DNA of 64,000 nt from Tanypteryx hageni (lineage: Eukaryota > Arthropoda > Insecta > Odonata > Petaluridae), in assembly GCA_028673005.1 (NCBI GenBank), contig CM054117.1:33390561-33454560 (forward strand), in the 5' to 3' direction. Each line of letters starts with the position of its first letter. Within the stretch, counting starts at the first letter, position 1. The notes beneath the pieces were generated by a model that saw nothing but the letters and a program-made list of their open reading frames with translations, was not told where the DNA came from and ran no database searches. The translations under genes and the position numbers were made by a program. This document shows, piece after piece, positions 1 through 12,400 of this stretch.

Positions 1-937
1 TAGAGTTACGTAAAAATGTTTATGTGCAACATAACTGTTATCTAAAAATCTTAATTACTTTCTTATTTTAAGTTTCTTTCCATTATTAGATGATGAACTG
101 TCTGTGATAAAGTTCAATATGATATTTTGCTTGGTAACCATTCATTACTTTGTTGAGGATTACAATTATTTTGTTTTATAATATGATTCCAGAAATTCAC
201 TGGGACTAGGCACATCAGAGTGACAGTATTTATATTACCATTGAAAATGAAACTTGAAGAATTTTATTGTATCGATGGTTATAATGAGTTAATAGTGATA
301 TGTAATGGACATTCTGTGATTATCTTTTTTGATTCTAGAGTTTTAAATTTTTAGATGATAATTTGGAACTCTAGTAGCAATCCATACGTAGACAAATTAT
401 GTACTGGAAACTTTAACATTTGTGACGATTATTTTGTGGTATTAATAAATAAAATAGATTCAAAATGTAACGTTCATGTTATATATTATATAAAAAATCA
501 ATACATCCACCAATAATTACCTTATCTCAATGTTGCAACAATTAATAGTTAAGCATTCATTGAAGTAAGTTTTAGACCATAACCAATGCTTAAAAGCATA
601 CTTGGAAGATACTATCTTTATATAAAAAGTCCATACTTGATGTATTTATAAAAAAATGATTAAAAATTGTAAATTCTGTACTGAATACAAATACAGATTA
701 ATTTAAAAACTTCATTTTTAACACTTATTTCATACCTATTATCACATCCAGACAAAAGGGAGTCTCATCACAGTAAGTTATTAAATAATCATATTAAGCC
801 AATGGCTTAGAAAAATCAAAGTTATTTGCTATGCAAATAATTGTTTAATGAGATTGCGTTAGAACCATTATAAATTGCATTTGATATGTTAAGTACAAAT
901 CCAATTCTTGTAACAGTTTTCAGCAGTTGAATTTTTA
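1..937. other. 3' flank of the TMEM68-like gene, no other gene seen
   Basis: AT-rich sequence downstream of the minus-strand TMEM68-like stop codon. A candidate minus-strand poly(A) signal AATAAA is present at 263-268, which would give a 3' UTR of roughly 650 bases; this is a weak call because the hexamer is common in AT-rich DNA. No open frame, RNA gene or transposon terminus was recognised here. Confidence 0.4.
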
Positions 938-1030
938 TCAACGCCTATTAAACCTCTCCAATATGGCTCTTAAAATACTACCAGGAATTTTCTGATGTTT
1001 TCTGATCAAATCTTCAATTGCAATTGCAAC
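938..1030 (-). CDS. TMEM68: TMEM68-like exon 7 and stop
   Basis: The terminal exon encodes VAIAIEDLIRKHQKIPGSIL and then RAILERFNRR, with a TGA stop at 938-940. The KHQ(R/K)IPG...ALLERF tail is typical of the family. The acceptor is TTCTCAG|GTT. Confidence 0.9.
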   Translation of the reverse strand, partial: VAIAIEDLIRKHQKIPGSILRAILERFNRR

Positions 1031-2725
1031 CTGAGAAGAAGTATAAAAAAGCAGTTATTAAAATCGCTTTTGCACATGACGGAAGTAATTCAAATCGGCT
1101 TAAATGCCTCAAAATAGCAACAATATAATTTTAAAAATGAAAAAATTCCATTAATACCCTAATTTTTTTGCAAATGACCTGGCTAGATTAAGATGTGATT
1201 GGATTGTTTTTTTTTATATTTGAAGCAATGTTTTGAATTAAGATTTTACAGTAAAATATTAGAGGATTCAACTATTTAGTATTCCACATCCAACTCACAG
1301 ATTAACATTTTAAATTTACTGTATGTTGTTAACAAACTATATCAATACATTAATCTGATGTGGTGAGGAAGCAAAAAAATTGTTAATGCACATGAATCAC
1401 GCAATATATTATTGATTTGCACTTATACCTTCTTCTTGAGCTCCTCTGGAGTTATATTTTCCTCATATGGAATTGGTTCACCCACATAAGTCCTTAATTT
1501 TACTGGGAATCCTCCATATACGGGGACAAACGGAAATCTAGTGAAATTGTACAGCCAATTCCATAAAGTATATCCCCAACTTACAGAACAAAATGCCTCT
1601 CTTAGGTTTTGGGTAAAGATTGGAATAATGGACTGGAAATGATAAGGAAAACTTTGATAATGCACAATAACTATCGTGTATCTAACGATTTCAACATATG
1701 CTGGCCATACTCACACATTTAGCGTCTAAAGCCACCTTAGCAAAGCCTAACCTCTTCTTCCACATCAATTTATAATATGAGTTTCCAAACTGAGCTTCAT
1801 AAACTCCACCTGGAGCAATTGCTAACAAATTATTATCTTTTAGCACTGAACTACAAGTCGATACAGTACCTGGAATCACTTTGAATGCCTCCAGGATGAT
1901 TGACCATCCTATAATTGATTGGAAAATTTAATAAGTGGACACCAGGAAATATCACTACAAGCCCCAATGTTTAAGAATATACATATTTTTGGTTAAATAA
2001 ATGTACAAAATAAATACCTGGAATATTAAATAAAAATCGATCGGCAACGGTGTGAATTAAACGATTTTTAAACAATATCACTCGAGCCACAAAATAATAC
2101 ATATCTATGGGTATCGCTCCATGATAATATATTACTAAAGCAGAGCCTTCATCTGGGATATTTTCCATGCCTTCTATTTCATACGCTGAAATAATATGAG
2201 ACATTATGGACTAATAATTTATCAACCTCTGTATTAGAAAGGGGGCAGAGAATCTAAAAACATTAAGGAAGTAATAATTACAGTGCCATATCCAACCATG
2301 AGCGTCCCAAATTGCAGCAACTGTGTGCCTAGCACCATCCCAGAAGTCCCTTTCATAGGCGTCAATCAGTCGAAATCTATAAAAATACTTATTCAGTGAT
2401 CATTAAGCCCGAAACTACCACACATACTAACTAATATGTACGAATTTGAACTACTCACCGATGGAGCTTATATATATACAGAATAAGGGCTGACAAATAT
2501 AATAATAAAACAATCAAAAGAGGTAGGAGGAATGTTATGAACAAAGGTGCCAACAGCCAAGTAAGCCAAAGGGTGTAGTTAATGTCAATATAATCACCTA
2601 AAATAAAATTGCAACATACTTGATTAGTACTTCTAAAAACAAAAACGAACTTGCAGGTTTTTGCAACGAGCCTTACCGAATGAATGCTCTATATAATGCG
2701 TCACGTTAATTAACTGGATCTCCAT
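938..2725 (-). CDS. TMEM68: TMEM68-like ER membrane acyltransferase, complete, seven exons
   Basis: The coding exons on the minus strand are 2677-2725, 2459-2597, 2282-2376, 2018-2185, 1715-1908, 1429-1632 and 938-1030. All join with GT-AG and consistent phase to give 313 codons; human TMEM68 has about 324. The start ATG (2723-2725) is the only one that splices in phase. Residues 24-60 form a hydrophobic membrane hairpin. The acyltransferase block follows: HGAIPID (116-122, the PlsC-type His/Asp motif), FNIPG near 147-151, APGG (182-185), FTQNLREAF near 221-229 and YGGFPVKLRTY near 255. TMEM68 proteins (also called DIESL) are ER enzymes reported to make triacylglycerol independently of DGAT1/2. 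No frameshift or stop is seen, so the gene appears intact. The family assignment is firm; enzymatic activity in this organism is inferred. It lies head to head with the ATAD2 gene. Confidence 0.93.
1429..1632 (-). CDS. TMEM68: TMEM68-like exon 6
   Basis: The exon encodes SIIPIFTQNLREAF, then FVPVYGGFPVKLRTYVGEPI, then ITPEELKKK. It is a close match to the C-terminal half of TMEM68 enzymes. The acceptor is TTCCAG|TCC and the donor AAG|GTATAAG, phase 0 at both ends. Confidence 0.93.
1715..1908 (-). CDS. TMEM68: TMEM68-like exon 5, APGG motif
   Basis: The exon encodes AFKVIPGT, then LLAIAPGGVYEA, then KRLGFAKVALDAKC. This is the substrate-binding block of the LPLAT/MBOAT-unrelated PlsC fold. 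The acceptor is TATAG|GATGG and the donor TGT|GTGAGT, phase 0. Confidence 0.93.
2018..2185 (-). CDS. TMEM68: TMEM68-like exon 4, catalytic His/Asp motif
   Basis: The exon encodes ENIPDEGSALVIYYHGAIPI and the following Asp, with the catalytic His at residue 116 and the Asp at 122. VADRFLFNIPG closes the exon. The acceptor is TTTCAG|CG and the donor CAG|GTATTT. Confidence 0.93.
2282..2376 (-). CDS. TMEM68: TMEM68-like exon 3
   Basis: The exon encodes FRLIDAYERDFWDGARHTVA followed by AIWDAHGWIWH. This matches the conserved TMEM68 segment with ARKTVA and WDAHG just before the acyltransferase domain. The acceptor is ATAG|ATTT and the donor ACT|GTAATT. Confidence 0.9.
2459..2597 (-). CDS. TMEM68: TMEM68-like exon 2, membrane hairpin
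   Basis: The acceptor is TTTTAG|GTGAT and the donor CG|GTGAG. The exon encodes a strongly hydrophobic stretch (residues about 24-60) with two turns of Leu/Ile/Val, the expected reentrant or double-pass membrane anchor of TMEM68. Confidence 0.88.
2677..2725 (-). CDS. TMEM68: TMEM68-like exon 1
   Basis: Starts at ATG (2723-2725) and encodes 16 codons (MEIQLINVTHYIEHSF) plus one base. The donor is G|GTAAGG. It joins exon 2 to make Gly-Asp-Tyr across the junction. Confidence 0.82.
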
Positions 2726-3381
2726 TATCGAAAAGTAATGTTCGCACGCTACAGATCTTAGCACATTACAATTACATAATATAACAAATTCCTAAAAGGG
2801 AGAATTTTGTATCCAAATGCTACCTTTCAAGGTAAGGAATACTGACAATGGCATATTTCTGCCCAGAAACTTTATAACAAACGAATCATAAGAATCTTAC
2901 TGAAATAAGTGAACAAATATGCCTACAATCGACTTCATAAGCTTTCATTTCTATTTCCTTCGTGACTATGTTCATTTAGAGTTCCTGAGTGCGCAACGTA
3001 GCGTTCTGTTGTTACAGTAATATGTTTACTCATATGCTTGATAGAGGTCTTTCAGAATTACCGCCATTACTCGCTCAAGATATTTCCGTCTAAATCATCA
3101 AAATAGAGACAATGTAATTGTATTTATGGATAAGTTGGAATTATATTTTAGGATTTAAGCATCATATCTGGTAAGAAAAGACTTTATTCTTTCAATTTAT
3201 GTTAAACATTACTGTGAATCTTTTTGAGATATGTAATTTACTATCTTCTGCACTTTGCGGTTTCCATTATTGAATTTTAAGCGTTGTTTGTGTTGGAATT
3301 TGGTAGTTTAAGTAGAATTATACTAAAGAAAATGTTTTTGGTATATGCCGTTGGCCGCATCAAATTTCTGGGTGTTTAAAG
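2726..3381. promoter_or_regulatory. Shared 656-bp intergenic region, probable bidirectional promoter
   Basis: This is the whole gap between the divergent start codons of the TMEM68-like gene (minus) and the ATAD2 gene (plus). It must hold both 5' UTRs and both promoters unless transcripts start upstream in the partner gene. I see no convincing TATA box in a fixed position and no transposon relic, in contrast to the introns on the right. The promoter function is inferred from geometry only. Confidence 0.55.
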
Positions 3382-3474
3382 ATGGTGAAGACTCGAAGGG
3401 CATGCTATCGTAAAGAAGATTTCAATCCCGTAATGCCAGTGAAAGGTGCAACATCATTGAATCATAACGCTGGA
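3382..3474 (+). CDS. ATAD2: ATAD2 exon 1 with start codon
   Basis: The ATG at 3382 opens 31 codons ([20 protein letters not shown] then [11 protein letters not shown]) ending at GGA|GTATGC, phase 0. This is the first ATG in phase with exon 2. The exon is recognised only by splice phase and its basic composition, so it is less certain than the AAA exons. Confidence 0.72.
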
Positions 3475-6400
3475 GTATGCTTAATTTATTAATTTTTGAA
3501 ACGTTCTTCGTGAAGCTAGTTTGTTCACGCTAAATTTGTTATATTTTACGTAGAGAAAGTTGATCGATATCATCACCTTTGTCAGAAAGTTTAATTTTGC
3601 TTTAGTTTTCTTTTGGAAAAGGTTCACTATCGTACTCCCCAAATTTTTTAAATAAATGTTGTTTAGTATTTACCGTTGCTATGTATGTAATGTTTTTAGT
3701 AAAACGTTGTTAATATGAACTCTATAATGATGGACGAAATTATAGAAAAACAAACTGATATTAACTGAAAAAATGACAATTCCACAAACATCGGGAAGAA
3801 AAAAATGACAATTCCACAAACATCGGGAAGAATGTTACTGGGGAATAAAGGAGAAATGTCACGGGCCTTTATTTTATACATATTAGCCAATTAGGAAATC
3901 AGCATAAAATTTTGACAAGATATGAAACATCAAATCTTCGATGGAATGCACGAAATATGAGAAACCAGTGACTTTCACAAGGCCCAAATACCTGAGCGAT
4001 GGTTTCAGATGCGGATCTTGGTTTACATTGACTAAGTTAACTACAATGGAAATAATGATAATGACCTACGAAACAAAACTCCGTCAAAAGATATTGAAAA
4101 GTAGTACGGCTTTATCAAAGAGCACCTTCGTCGACTGGTATCAGTTCTGCAGAGAAGTGATTGTGGAATTCATAGAGACAAGCGAAAATATCGGAGAAGA
4201 AAGAATAGTGGAAATTGACGAATCAAAGTTCGGGAAAACAAAGTATAACCGCGGTCATGGGGCAATGTGTATTTCGTGGTATAGAAAGACAAACGTAATT
4301 TGTTTGTTTAATGTTTCCTTTTTTTAAGAAATAATTTCAATGGGGCTCCGCCTCCTAACCCCCAATTCGATGAACTCCCCAAATGTTTTAGGTAAATGTT
4401 GCTATGTATATACCGTTGCTATATATTTACTCTTTTCAATATAAAACAATCCCTCTCCCTCGAGAGTGGGGAGTACGTTAGTATACCTTTTTAGTTTAAT
4501 TTTGATTTAAGCTTCGTTAAAATAATATTGTTTATCCCCAATTCTTACTACATATACGTTTTATCTCATGTTGTGTGCACGCTTCTAGATTTCCGAAGTA
4601 TTTGTTTTTACTTATTGATTATTAATGTTTGGAAGATTATTTTATTTACATCGGGCTGTAAACGCTTATTAGATAAAATTGTATCATTCAATAACAAAAA
4701 TATTATTAATTTCGTAATATATATTTTTGTATCTTCTCATTAGTTTTCTTCGAAATCTAATTTTTCTTTCTCGTAACAGGTTTCTTTGGAAAGACCCAGT
4801 CATATTAAAATGGTTAAGGATGAAGAATGTGATCCTCAAGGATCAATAAGTTACAGCAAAGAGCTGCGAAATCGCTTTGTATTAAGCGATAAGAGTAGGG
4901 CCCATAGGCCCACTTCAATGAGCCCAGGTTGGTGTATTAATTTTCAATACTACTTTTCTTAAGGCTTCTTTCATATCGCCGCATATTGCAAGCCATCATT
5001 AAAGCAATATTACAGAGTATGAAAAACTACTGTAATACATGCTCTGTAGTTGGAAGATATAGATAAAGTTTATGTTTTCAGAAAGGTATTAATTTACCCA
5101 TTTTAGATAATTTTCATATTCAATGTTTGTGCTTTAGGAACCAAATATATTGTTTTCTGGTTTCATAAAAGAAAACACTTGATTCACAACTAGCAGTAGA
5201 AGTAGAATATTTACCTTGCAGCGTTTATTTGTTTTGTAATGTTTAAAAGCATGCTTGAAGAGTTCTATTATTACGACTATCTTTAGCAGGCTTATGATAA
5301 TATAATGCCAAAAGTAATTGGATTAAGGATATTTCCTATCAGTGCTTTTGTCTGCATTATGGTTTTTAACAAAGTAATTGTCTTCGTCAATTAAGGGAAT
5401 AGATTACAGTTCATTATTATTCATCAAAAGTTGCTTCTTTTATATATGTATTCTTATATTGTCTCCTACTGTTTGCATGACGAATATTCTGCTCATTTGT
5501 CATAACATTGATTCACATAAATTATTTGAAATAATAACTGTGTTCATAATGCTTCAGAATAAATTTTATTATTATTGAAGTCATTTCAAACTAAGGGTAT
5601 ATTTTCATGCCCTTATAAACTTAATAATTTTATTTAGTAAAAGTGTGAAATAGTAGGTCTTCAAACCAAACTTAATACAAGCTGGGCTTTTGTCCACATT
5701 TAATATTACAGCTAGATCATGATATAGCAAAGAAATACCTTGAAATAGATTGCTTGTTTTTAGCGCTTTTTTCTAAAATAAATAGTTTATATATCGTATC
5801 TGCTTGAATACAAGCTGATGTTTTTTGTCAAAATCTGTCGTGAAAAAATCACCCCTCAGCTTAAATGCGAATCCGAGAAAAAATTTGAAGTTAGGGTTGT
5901 CTCGTAGCCACCCATAGATGCCAGCATGTCTCTCATTACTGTCATGTTCAAATGATAGTACATACTATATTTTTTGTAGAGTAAATATTTGACCGATGAA
6001 TATTAATGAATAAATAATAAAGCTAGAATATTGAATTTAGCAGTACCTGTGTTTTGTTAGTGTTGTTACTTGTTCTTTCGTTTCTAAATGCTATTGGATA
6101 TTTTCTTTCGTTTCTCAGGGCTATGCATATGTATCATAAGAATAGTTAGCACTTTGTATCATTTTTCATTATGCATTAAAAGAAGTTCCATTTAGATTTA
6201 CTAGGCTATTGTAGTTATTGCTATAGCCATTGTAATTTTTGTATGCATGTTAAAAACTCATTCAAGGAATCTATTAAAATAGTGTACATTGACTATGCAG
6301 ACGATTACGCAAAATGCAGTGATGGCTTTTGTTGCTCAACTGTTTGAATTGCGGTAAAACTTTACATTGAACATCTATAATTATAAAAATGCAATTTCTG

Positions 6401-9400
6401 AAGGTAATGTAAATGCTAATTTCATTGGAAATAGACTTGGATTAAAAATTATCATGGCAAGGTCGCTATTGCTTTATTTGACTTTTTGTGAAAATGAAGT
6501 TGAATGAAATTAGGTACCCTCACTGAATGTGGAACATTATTAAACAACGTGAAATTATTAATTGGAGTAATATTTCAAAATTTCAACAACTAAACCATTT
6601 CCCACTCTTTTCTTCAATCTTGAATAATTTATTGTAGGTCTTGCATGTATGCCCAGCAAACTTCAGCATAAAATCTGTGAAATTTACTTTTTTATCAAGA
6701 AATGGAATTTTGTTGGGATTTTTGTCTATCTGTACATGCACAATATCTTTGGAATCTTGCAACTTGGAACAACCAAATTTAAGGATAGATTGTTCTATAT
6801 GCATGCCTGACATGGTAAACAATTGGTTGATGTAGGATCAGCTGCTGGAGATAAATTGGGAAAAAATTGCTAAAAAATACTTTACAAATGTAGGCAACCA
6901 ACGATACATCACATCAGCCATTCTTTACTCTGATGGAAAGATGGCAATTGGTGAAAAAAGTACCTTATGTAATTTACTTAGCAGTTCTTCTTTCACTTGT
7001 TTGTGTGTGATGGATAATATCAGAAAACCTAATTTCTCCCTAATTTAATTGCAATAAAGGTAATGAAATATCTGATATCGGTACAAATTTCTAATGAAAA
7101 ATGCTACAACTGTGACAAGTATCTGAAAAACTTAATATAATTCACATTATTTTTTAGTGAATCATATTGAGGGAGTACATTGTTTACATATTTCATTTTC
7201 AGTTCAAAATAGGTTGTAGTAAGACTGTACTGTACTGATAAACTTAGGTTAAACAAGAGTTGACTAAGAAAAATAAAATGGCTTACCTTTCATCTTATAG
7301 TCATTCTGTCTGCATTATGGGGCTATTGAAGATTTTATCATAGAGTTGTGTTAGACAGAGCGGTTTTAATTGTCCTTGTGTTTTAGAAGGAAAAATTCTT
7401 CTTAAATTGAAATTAATGTTTTTAATCTTTTTCATGCATTCGCACGATGATTGCTCAAGTAAGTTTTATGTGCATTATGAGAATAATAATATGTAAACCC
7501 TAAAACAGTGCTCTGCAACCTGAATGCCATGGCATTAATGCGATGTGAAAAAGTACTTGGCATATCACTTTACATATCAAACTAGAGATGAATATCATTT
7601 TGATTTACTCCAGCTGATGCCACAAAAAATCACTAAAGACTTGGTTGAATGTTTTTAAATTGTTTCTGTTATTTGAAAGAGAAAAAAGTTTCTTAGTGAT
7701 AAGATTAGTGGTTTTTATCAACTAAATATTTTGTAATCAGTCTGAAATATTCAGAAAATTTTAAAATGTGGTTTTTAAACAGTTTTCTCCATCTATATAG
7801 GTGAACTGACAACTTGCTTCCACTTTTGTTGACTGCATTTAAAAAAATGTTCCACACAATCTCATGGAATTTGTTTCTGAGTTCCATGTGGATTGAGCCA
7901 ACTTGAAGGTGTACCATGTAATTAGAAAGGTTGCAGAGTATTGAAATAGAATCATAGTGTCTCTACTTTTACTTAATTTGCTTTTAAAATCTCTAATACC
8001 ACTGCCTGTATTTTTTTCTTTGAACAAATGGAATTTATTTCAATTATATTGAATCAATGAAGATATTTATTGCAGCAATTCATAAGCCAGATGTATAGTG
8101 AATACATAATGTTGCTTATGATAAAAGCTAAAGTTTTGCTTATAAAATCATACCACTTCTATAATTCTTATAATCAAACAAACAACTTTTATGTGATAAT
8201 ATGTGTAGGTTCATATGAAGGAACAATAGGATGGTAATAATATTAAATGCTGCCCTGTATGCAGGTAATTTTCCCCCTTTTGGTTGATAGTAGCTTGAAG
8301 TAAGATTTGTAGGATGGTTATGAAGTCTGACTTTCTTATTAGTTCCATTTATAAAATACTTCATGAAACATGCTTTTTATGGTTAAAATCAAGATGTGAC
8401 CATTTTCTCCCAAAATTTTGTTTGCCTTCCTTACTACCACAACCATTTTTGTCACAGCTGTGTTCTATTTTCAATTTTAGAAACAGCGAGGCTTTACAGA
8501 AGCTGCAGATCTAGGCAAGCATTACGTGACCAGGATACCCTTTATGAGGAGGAGCTGGTGCAGTTGGGCCTGGATGATGATGATCAGATATTTACTCCAC
8601 GTCCTCGTCGCTCGCACCGATCAGTTAGACATGTATCAAGTCCTAGGAGAAGTGCCCGTTCTCACTCCATGATACGATCAATCCGGCCACAGAGGAGAGA
8701 GGCACAGATTTTGGATGTTAGTGACAGAGCACGGCGCTCATTAAGGTCCAGTAGACATAATTTGTCAACTCCAAATGGGCTCCCACAGCAAAGAGGCTCT
8801 TTGGTTAATGGGCATGTTGAAGAGAGAGTGAGAGGGCGAGGCACTGGTAGGAGGGTGGAGGTAGAGGCAGATGATGAAGGAGGAGTCGATGATGGTGATG
8901 ATGATGTTGGAGAGGAAGGAGCTGACGAAGAAGATAGCCATGAAGCAGAGGGTAAGGAAATTGCTTAGGATTTTGTTTTTCATTTCTAATGTATTCAGTG
9001 TTCCTTATTATTACTTGCTTATACTATGTCAGTATCTCAATGTGGTTTTTTATTTTAGATATTTTTCCTATACATAGGCCTTGGGAAATTTTTATACAGT
9101 AATACCTCGATATACAAATACTCTATATACGAAGTTTCGCTATAACGAACTATTTATTCGGACATCTATTTTACATTTGCCATCAGCAATATAACTAACA
9201 TTAGCATTAATAACATACTAACATTTTCACCAAGAACTGGTAACTTTATGTGGAGAAGAGATAAGTGAATATTTACGTACAGTTTTTACTTCTATTTGTG
9301 TAAGTTATCGTGATTGCAATTTATATACAATAAATAATAGTTTTTAATTTACAGTCTTTTTAAAATGATTAGTAATTAATAAAAGGTTTATCCTATATTA

Positions 9401-12400
9401 TGTGAAGTTATTAAGATTGGGAACATACCCCATTGTAGTAATGTTATTCGATATACGAAGTTTCAATATACGAATGAAATTTTAGGATATTGAGGTATTA
9501 CTGTATCAGTATAATAGAATTTTCCATTGAAAATCACTATTTTTTCCTGCAATAAGCACTGATTGATGGTCATTTTACTGTTATTATTGAGTGTATGAAG
9601 TCTTTTGGTAAAACACTATACTGAAGTGGAGGTCTTATAGAATTGAAAATTTTACATACATGCATTGTACAAGATGAAAAGAATGCCTCAGATTTTAAAG
9701 CAGCAAAGGGTAGGCTGACCTTGTTATTTGGAGAGAATGCAGAAGGGGATGTAGGGGTGGTGGTGGTGGAGTGGTTCGAGTGTTGGCTTTCCATGCAGCG
9801 GTCCCAGGTTTGAATCCGGCAGCTGTCTAATTTTTCAACCTGGGATCGTCCCGTCCTCTGCTTGTGTGATTTGAGGAAACCGTGAAAGTCAGCGCTCCAT
9901 CCTTTGGAAGGGACGTAAAGCAGTTGGCTCCTTGTTGCTCTTCATAAAGAATAGGATAATGCTAGCACCGGGTTTTCCTCCTCCCATGTGTGTGTTCGGT
10001 GTGGAAGGAGTAATGGCTATAATAATACAAGAGGTTGATTAGCCAAAAATTACATACAAACAAGGAGACGTAAAGCTCGAGCCTTTCCTATATTATTAAA
10101 AAAACCCGAGCACTAACTGCAGTTACCAGTAATATGGTGCTTAAATCCTAAGGCTTGTGGTGCTGGGAAGCTGATTGAGGATTATGTTATTACCACTTCT
10201 CCAACTTTATTGAGAAATACTTTAGGGAGAATAAACTGGATAACAAAGCCTTGCTGTTTGTCGACAATGCCAATGTCCATCCTTACCATATGCAGGAATG
10301 GTGTGAAAATTTTAAGGTAGCATTTCTGCCACCCAATTCTACCTCACTTTTACAGCCCATGAATCAGCTTCTTTTAAAGCTTATTATGTTAGGTGCAACA
10401 TGCAGCATGGAGGACTTGCTAGGGTCACATGCAGAATCATTACGCAGGAGGACAAAAAGCTTAGACACCTCTATTTATGTGACTCAATCTGGAAGATCCT
10501 AGGATAATTCTCAGTATATTTCTACAGGCCACAAATTATATGATTCAGTAATATCCTAATCTCATTGCAAATTCACTTATCACAAGGATTCCAAGAAACA
10601 ACACTTGTGATAAGCAAGGACTTACTGTAATAATAATTACATTACAGCTTGGTATGAACTGTCTTCATTATATACTATGCTTTAGTCTCATTATAAATTT
10701 TCTTGAAAAATTATCTAGTTGCATGTATTGTAGAAAATGTGACAATACCTTAGCTCCAGTAAGAGTAATTTTGATCGTATTGATCTTTTATCTAAATACT
10801 GTCTTTATTTTTGCCATTCTATGATCAAATATGCTTTACAAATTTTGTAATCTATTTAGACTTGTTTTTAAAAAGGCTTACCTTGAATCCTTGGAATACT
10901 GATATATTTTATGCTTCTGAATCAGAATGAAACAAATTCATTACTTGAATTGAAGGAAGCATGACACAGTCATACAAAGTGAAAGTAAATAATTCATAGA
11001 ATTTTGTGATGCAGAATTGTGAGATCATGTACTAAGTAAATTTTCTTTTGTAAAATTGAAGGTGTTCGACGTAGCACTCGCCGTAGGAAGCTTCTTTATG
11101 ACAACTTCAATACAAGTTGGATACTTGGAACCCAGAAGCTTCGTGGTTATCCAATGTTTGAAGATAGGCAAGAATCTAGGGAGGAAAGGAAAGCTGAGAG
11201 GGAAGAATCTCCGAGTGATATTGTAAAAGAGGGACAAGAACCAGCAAAAAAGACATCTATTATGGAGCCAACTTCAGATGATGTAAGTTTATTTAAATAC
11301 TTTTCTAAAACAAATGTTAATATTCAAGTGATAACTATCATATTTATCTTTAATTGGTTATGCAGATATTATCTTTTAATTGTAATTTTATATTTTGGGT
11401 AACATTTTGCTGAAATACTTAGAAAAGTAAATTTGGAATGACTTCAATCATTGATTCCCTGTTCTTATGCTAAGGTAAGATTTATTTTAGGGTCAATTGA
11501 AACAGACTTTGTATTTTAGTATCATTACTTAAATAATATTAAAAAGATAATTTAAAAAGATCTTAAAAGTTTTGCCTTTGTTTTGTAGTAATGCTTTTAC
11601 TTCTTTTAGTGCTTTATACATCCAAAACAGTTTATATCTGAAAATTTTTTGTTGCGCAGTGATTAATTTTTGTCAACATTACTGTATTTGTTCGATTTGA
11701 GTAGGAACTTGATTTTAATTTTTGTTCTTTCGTACTTAAATTTTAATTTTTTTGCTTTCCATTAAACTGGAAACTCCAAGTTTGCATAAACATACTTATT
11801 ATGAGTTTTTATATAATTTTGTGACATAATAATTATAAAAAACAATGAACATTTGAAATATTCTCACATAATAATTATTTATGAAAAATAAGATGATTTT
11901 TATCGCTGATATGTGGTTTGTATGTAATTTGCAACAAAAGCAGTCGTACCCAAAATGTACACCTGCTATGAAAATAAATTGATACAAAATGAATCGCATA
12001 TTATAAGTAAGTAATGGAGCGTGGGGCTTAATATATGTTGTTAATATGATTAGTGCCAGCAAAAAAAGTAAAATTAATCAGCCTACCTTTTGTGATTTTG
12101 AGCATTAAATTTTAAAATATGGTCATTAAAAAAACAGCCACTAGACACTTATAGAAGTTGGGATGTTGGTGGCGGTGGTGGAGTGGTTAGAGCATTGGCC
12201 TTCCATGCAGTGGTCCCAGATTCAAATCCAGCAGAGGTCAGATTTTTCATCCTGAGACTTTCCTGTCTCCTACTTTTGTGATTTGAGGAGACCACATAAG
12301 TCAGCACTCGGTCCTTCGGAGGGGGTGCTGGTGATATAGTGGTTAGGACGCTGGCCATTACTCGCCTGCTGCTTGGAAAGGCAGCAGGCACGAATCCTGC

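Larger units (their letters stand above)
3617..4491 (+). mobile_element. Merlin (ISXO2-type) DNA transposon relic with terminal inverted repeats
   Basis: The ends at 3617-3640 and 4468-4491 are inverted copies (AAAAGGTnnACTAnCGTACT plus CCCC), matching at 21 of 24 positions. Between them lies a fragment of an ISXO2-like transposase. A 12-bp direct repeat AGTTTAATTTTG sits outside both ends (3588-3599 and 4493-4504). It is 17 bases from the left end and 1 base from the right end, so the exact target duplication is unclear. A second, direct copy of the left subterminal sequence (about 3635-3690) recurs at 4373-4430. The element is short and its transposase is truncated, so it is dead or non-autonomous. 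Confidence 0.72.
3475..4779 (+). other. ATAD2 intron 1, filled by a Merlin-like relic
   Basis: GT-AG intron of 1305 bases. About two thirds of it (3617-4491) is one transposon relic; the remaining flanks are AT-rich with nothing else recognised. Confidence 0.8.
8952..11061 (+). other. ATAD2 intron 3
   Basis: Holds a Tigger-type MITE (9097-9503), a tRNA-derived SINE (about 9750-10078) and a Tigger transposase fragment (about 10140-10632). The rest is AT-rich. Confidence 0.8.

Noticed and set aside
8662..8983. Minus-strand open frames opposite ATAD2 exon 3
   Set aside because: Shadows of the exon's skewed base composition; the plus frame has splice sites and ATAD2-like composition.
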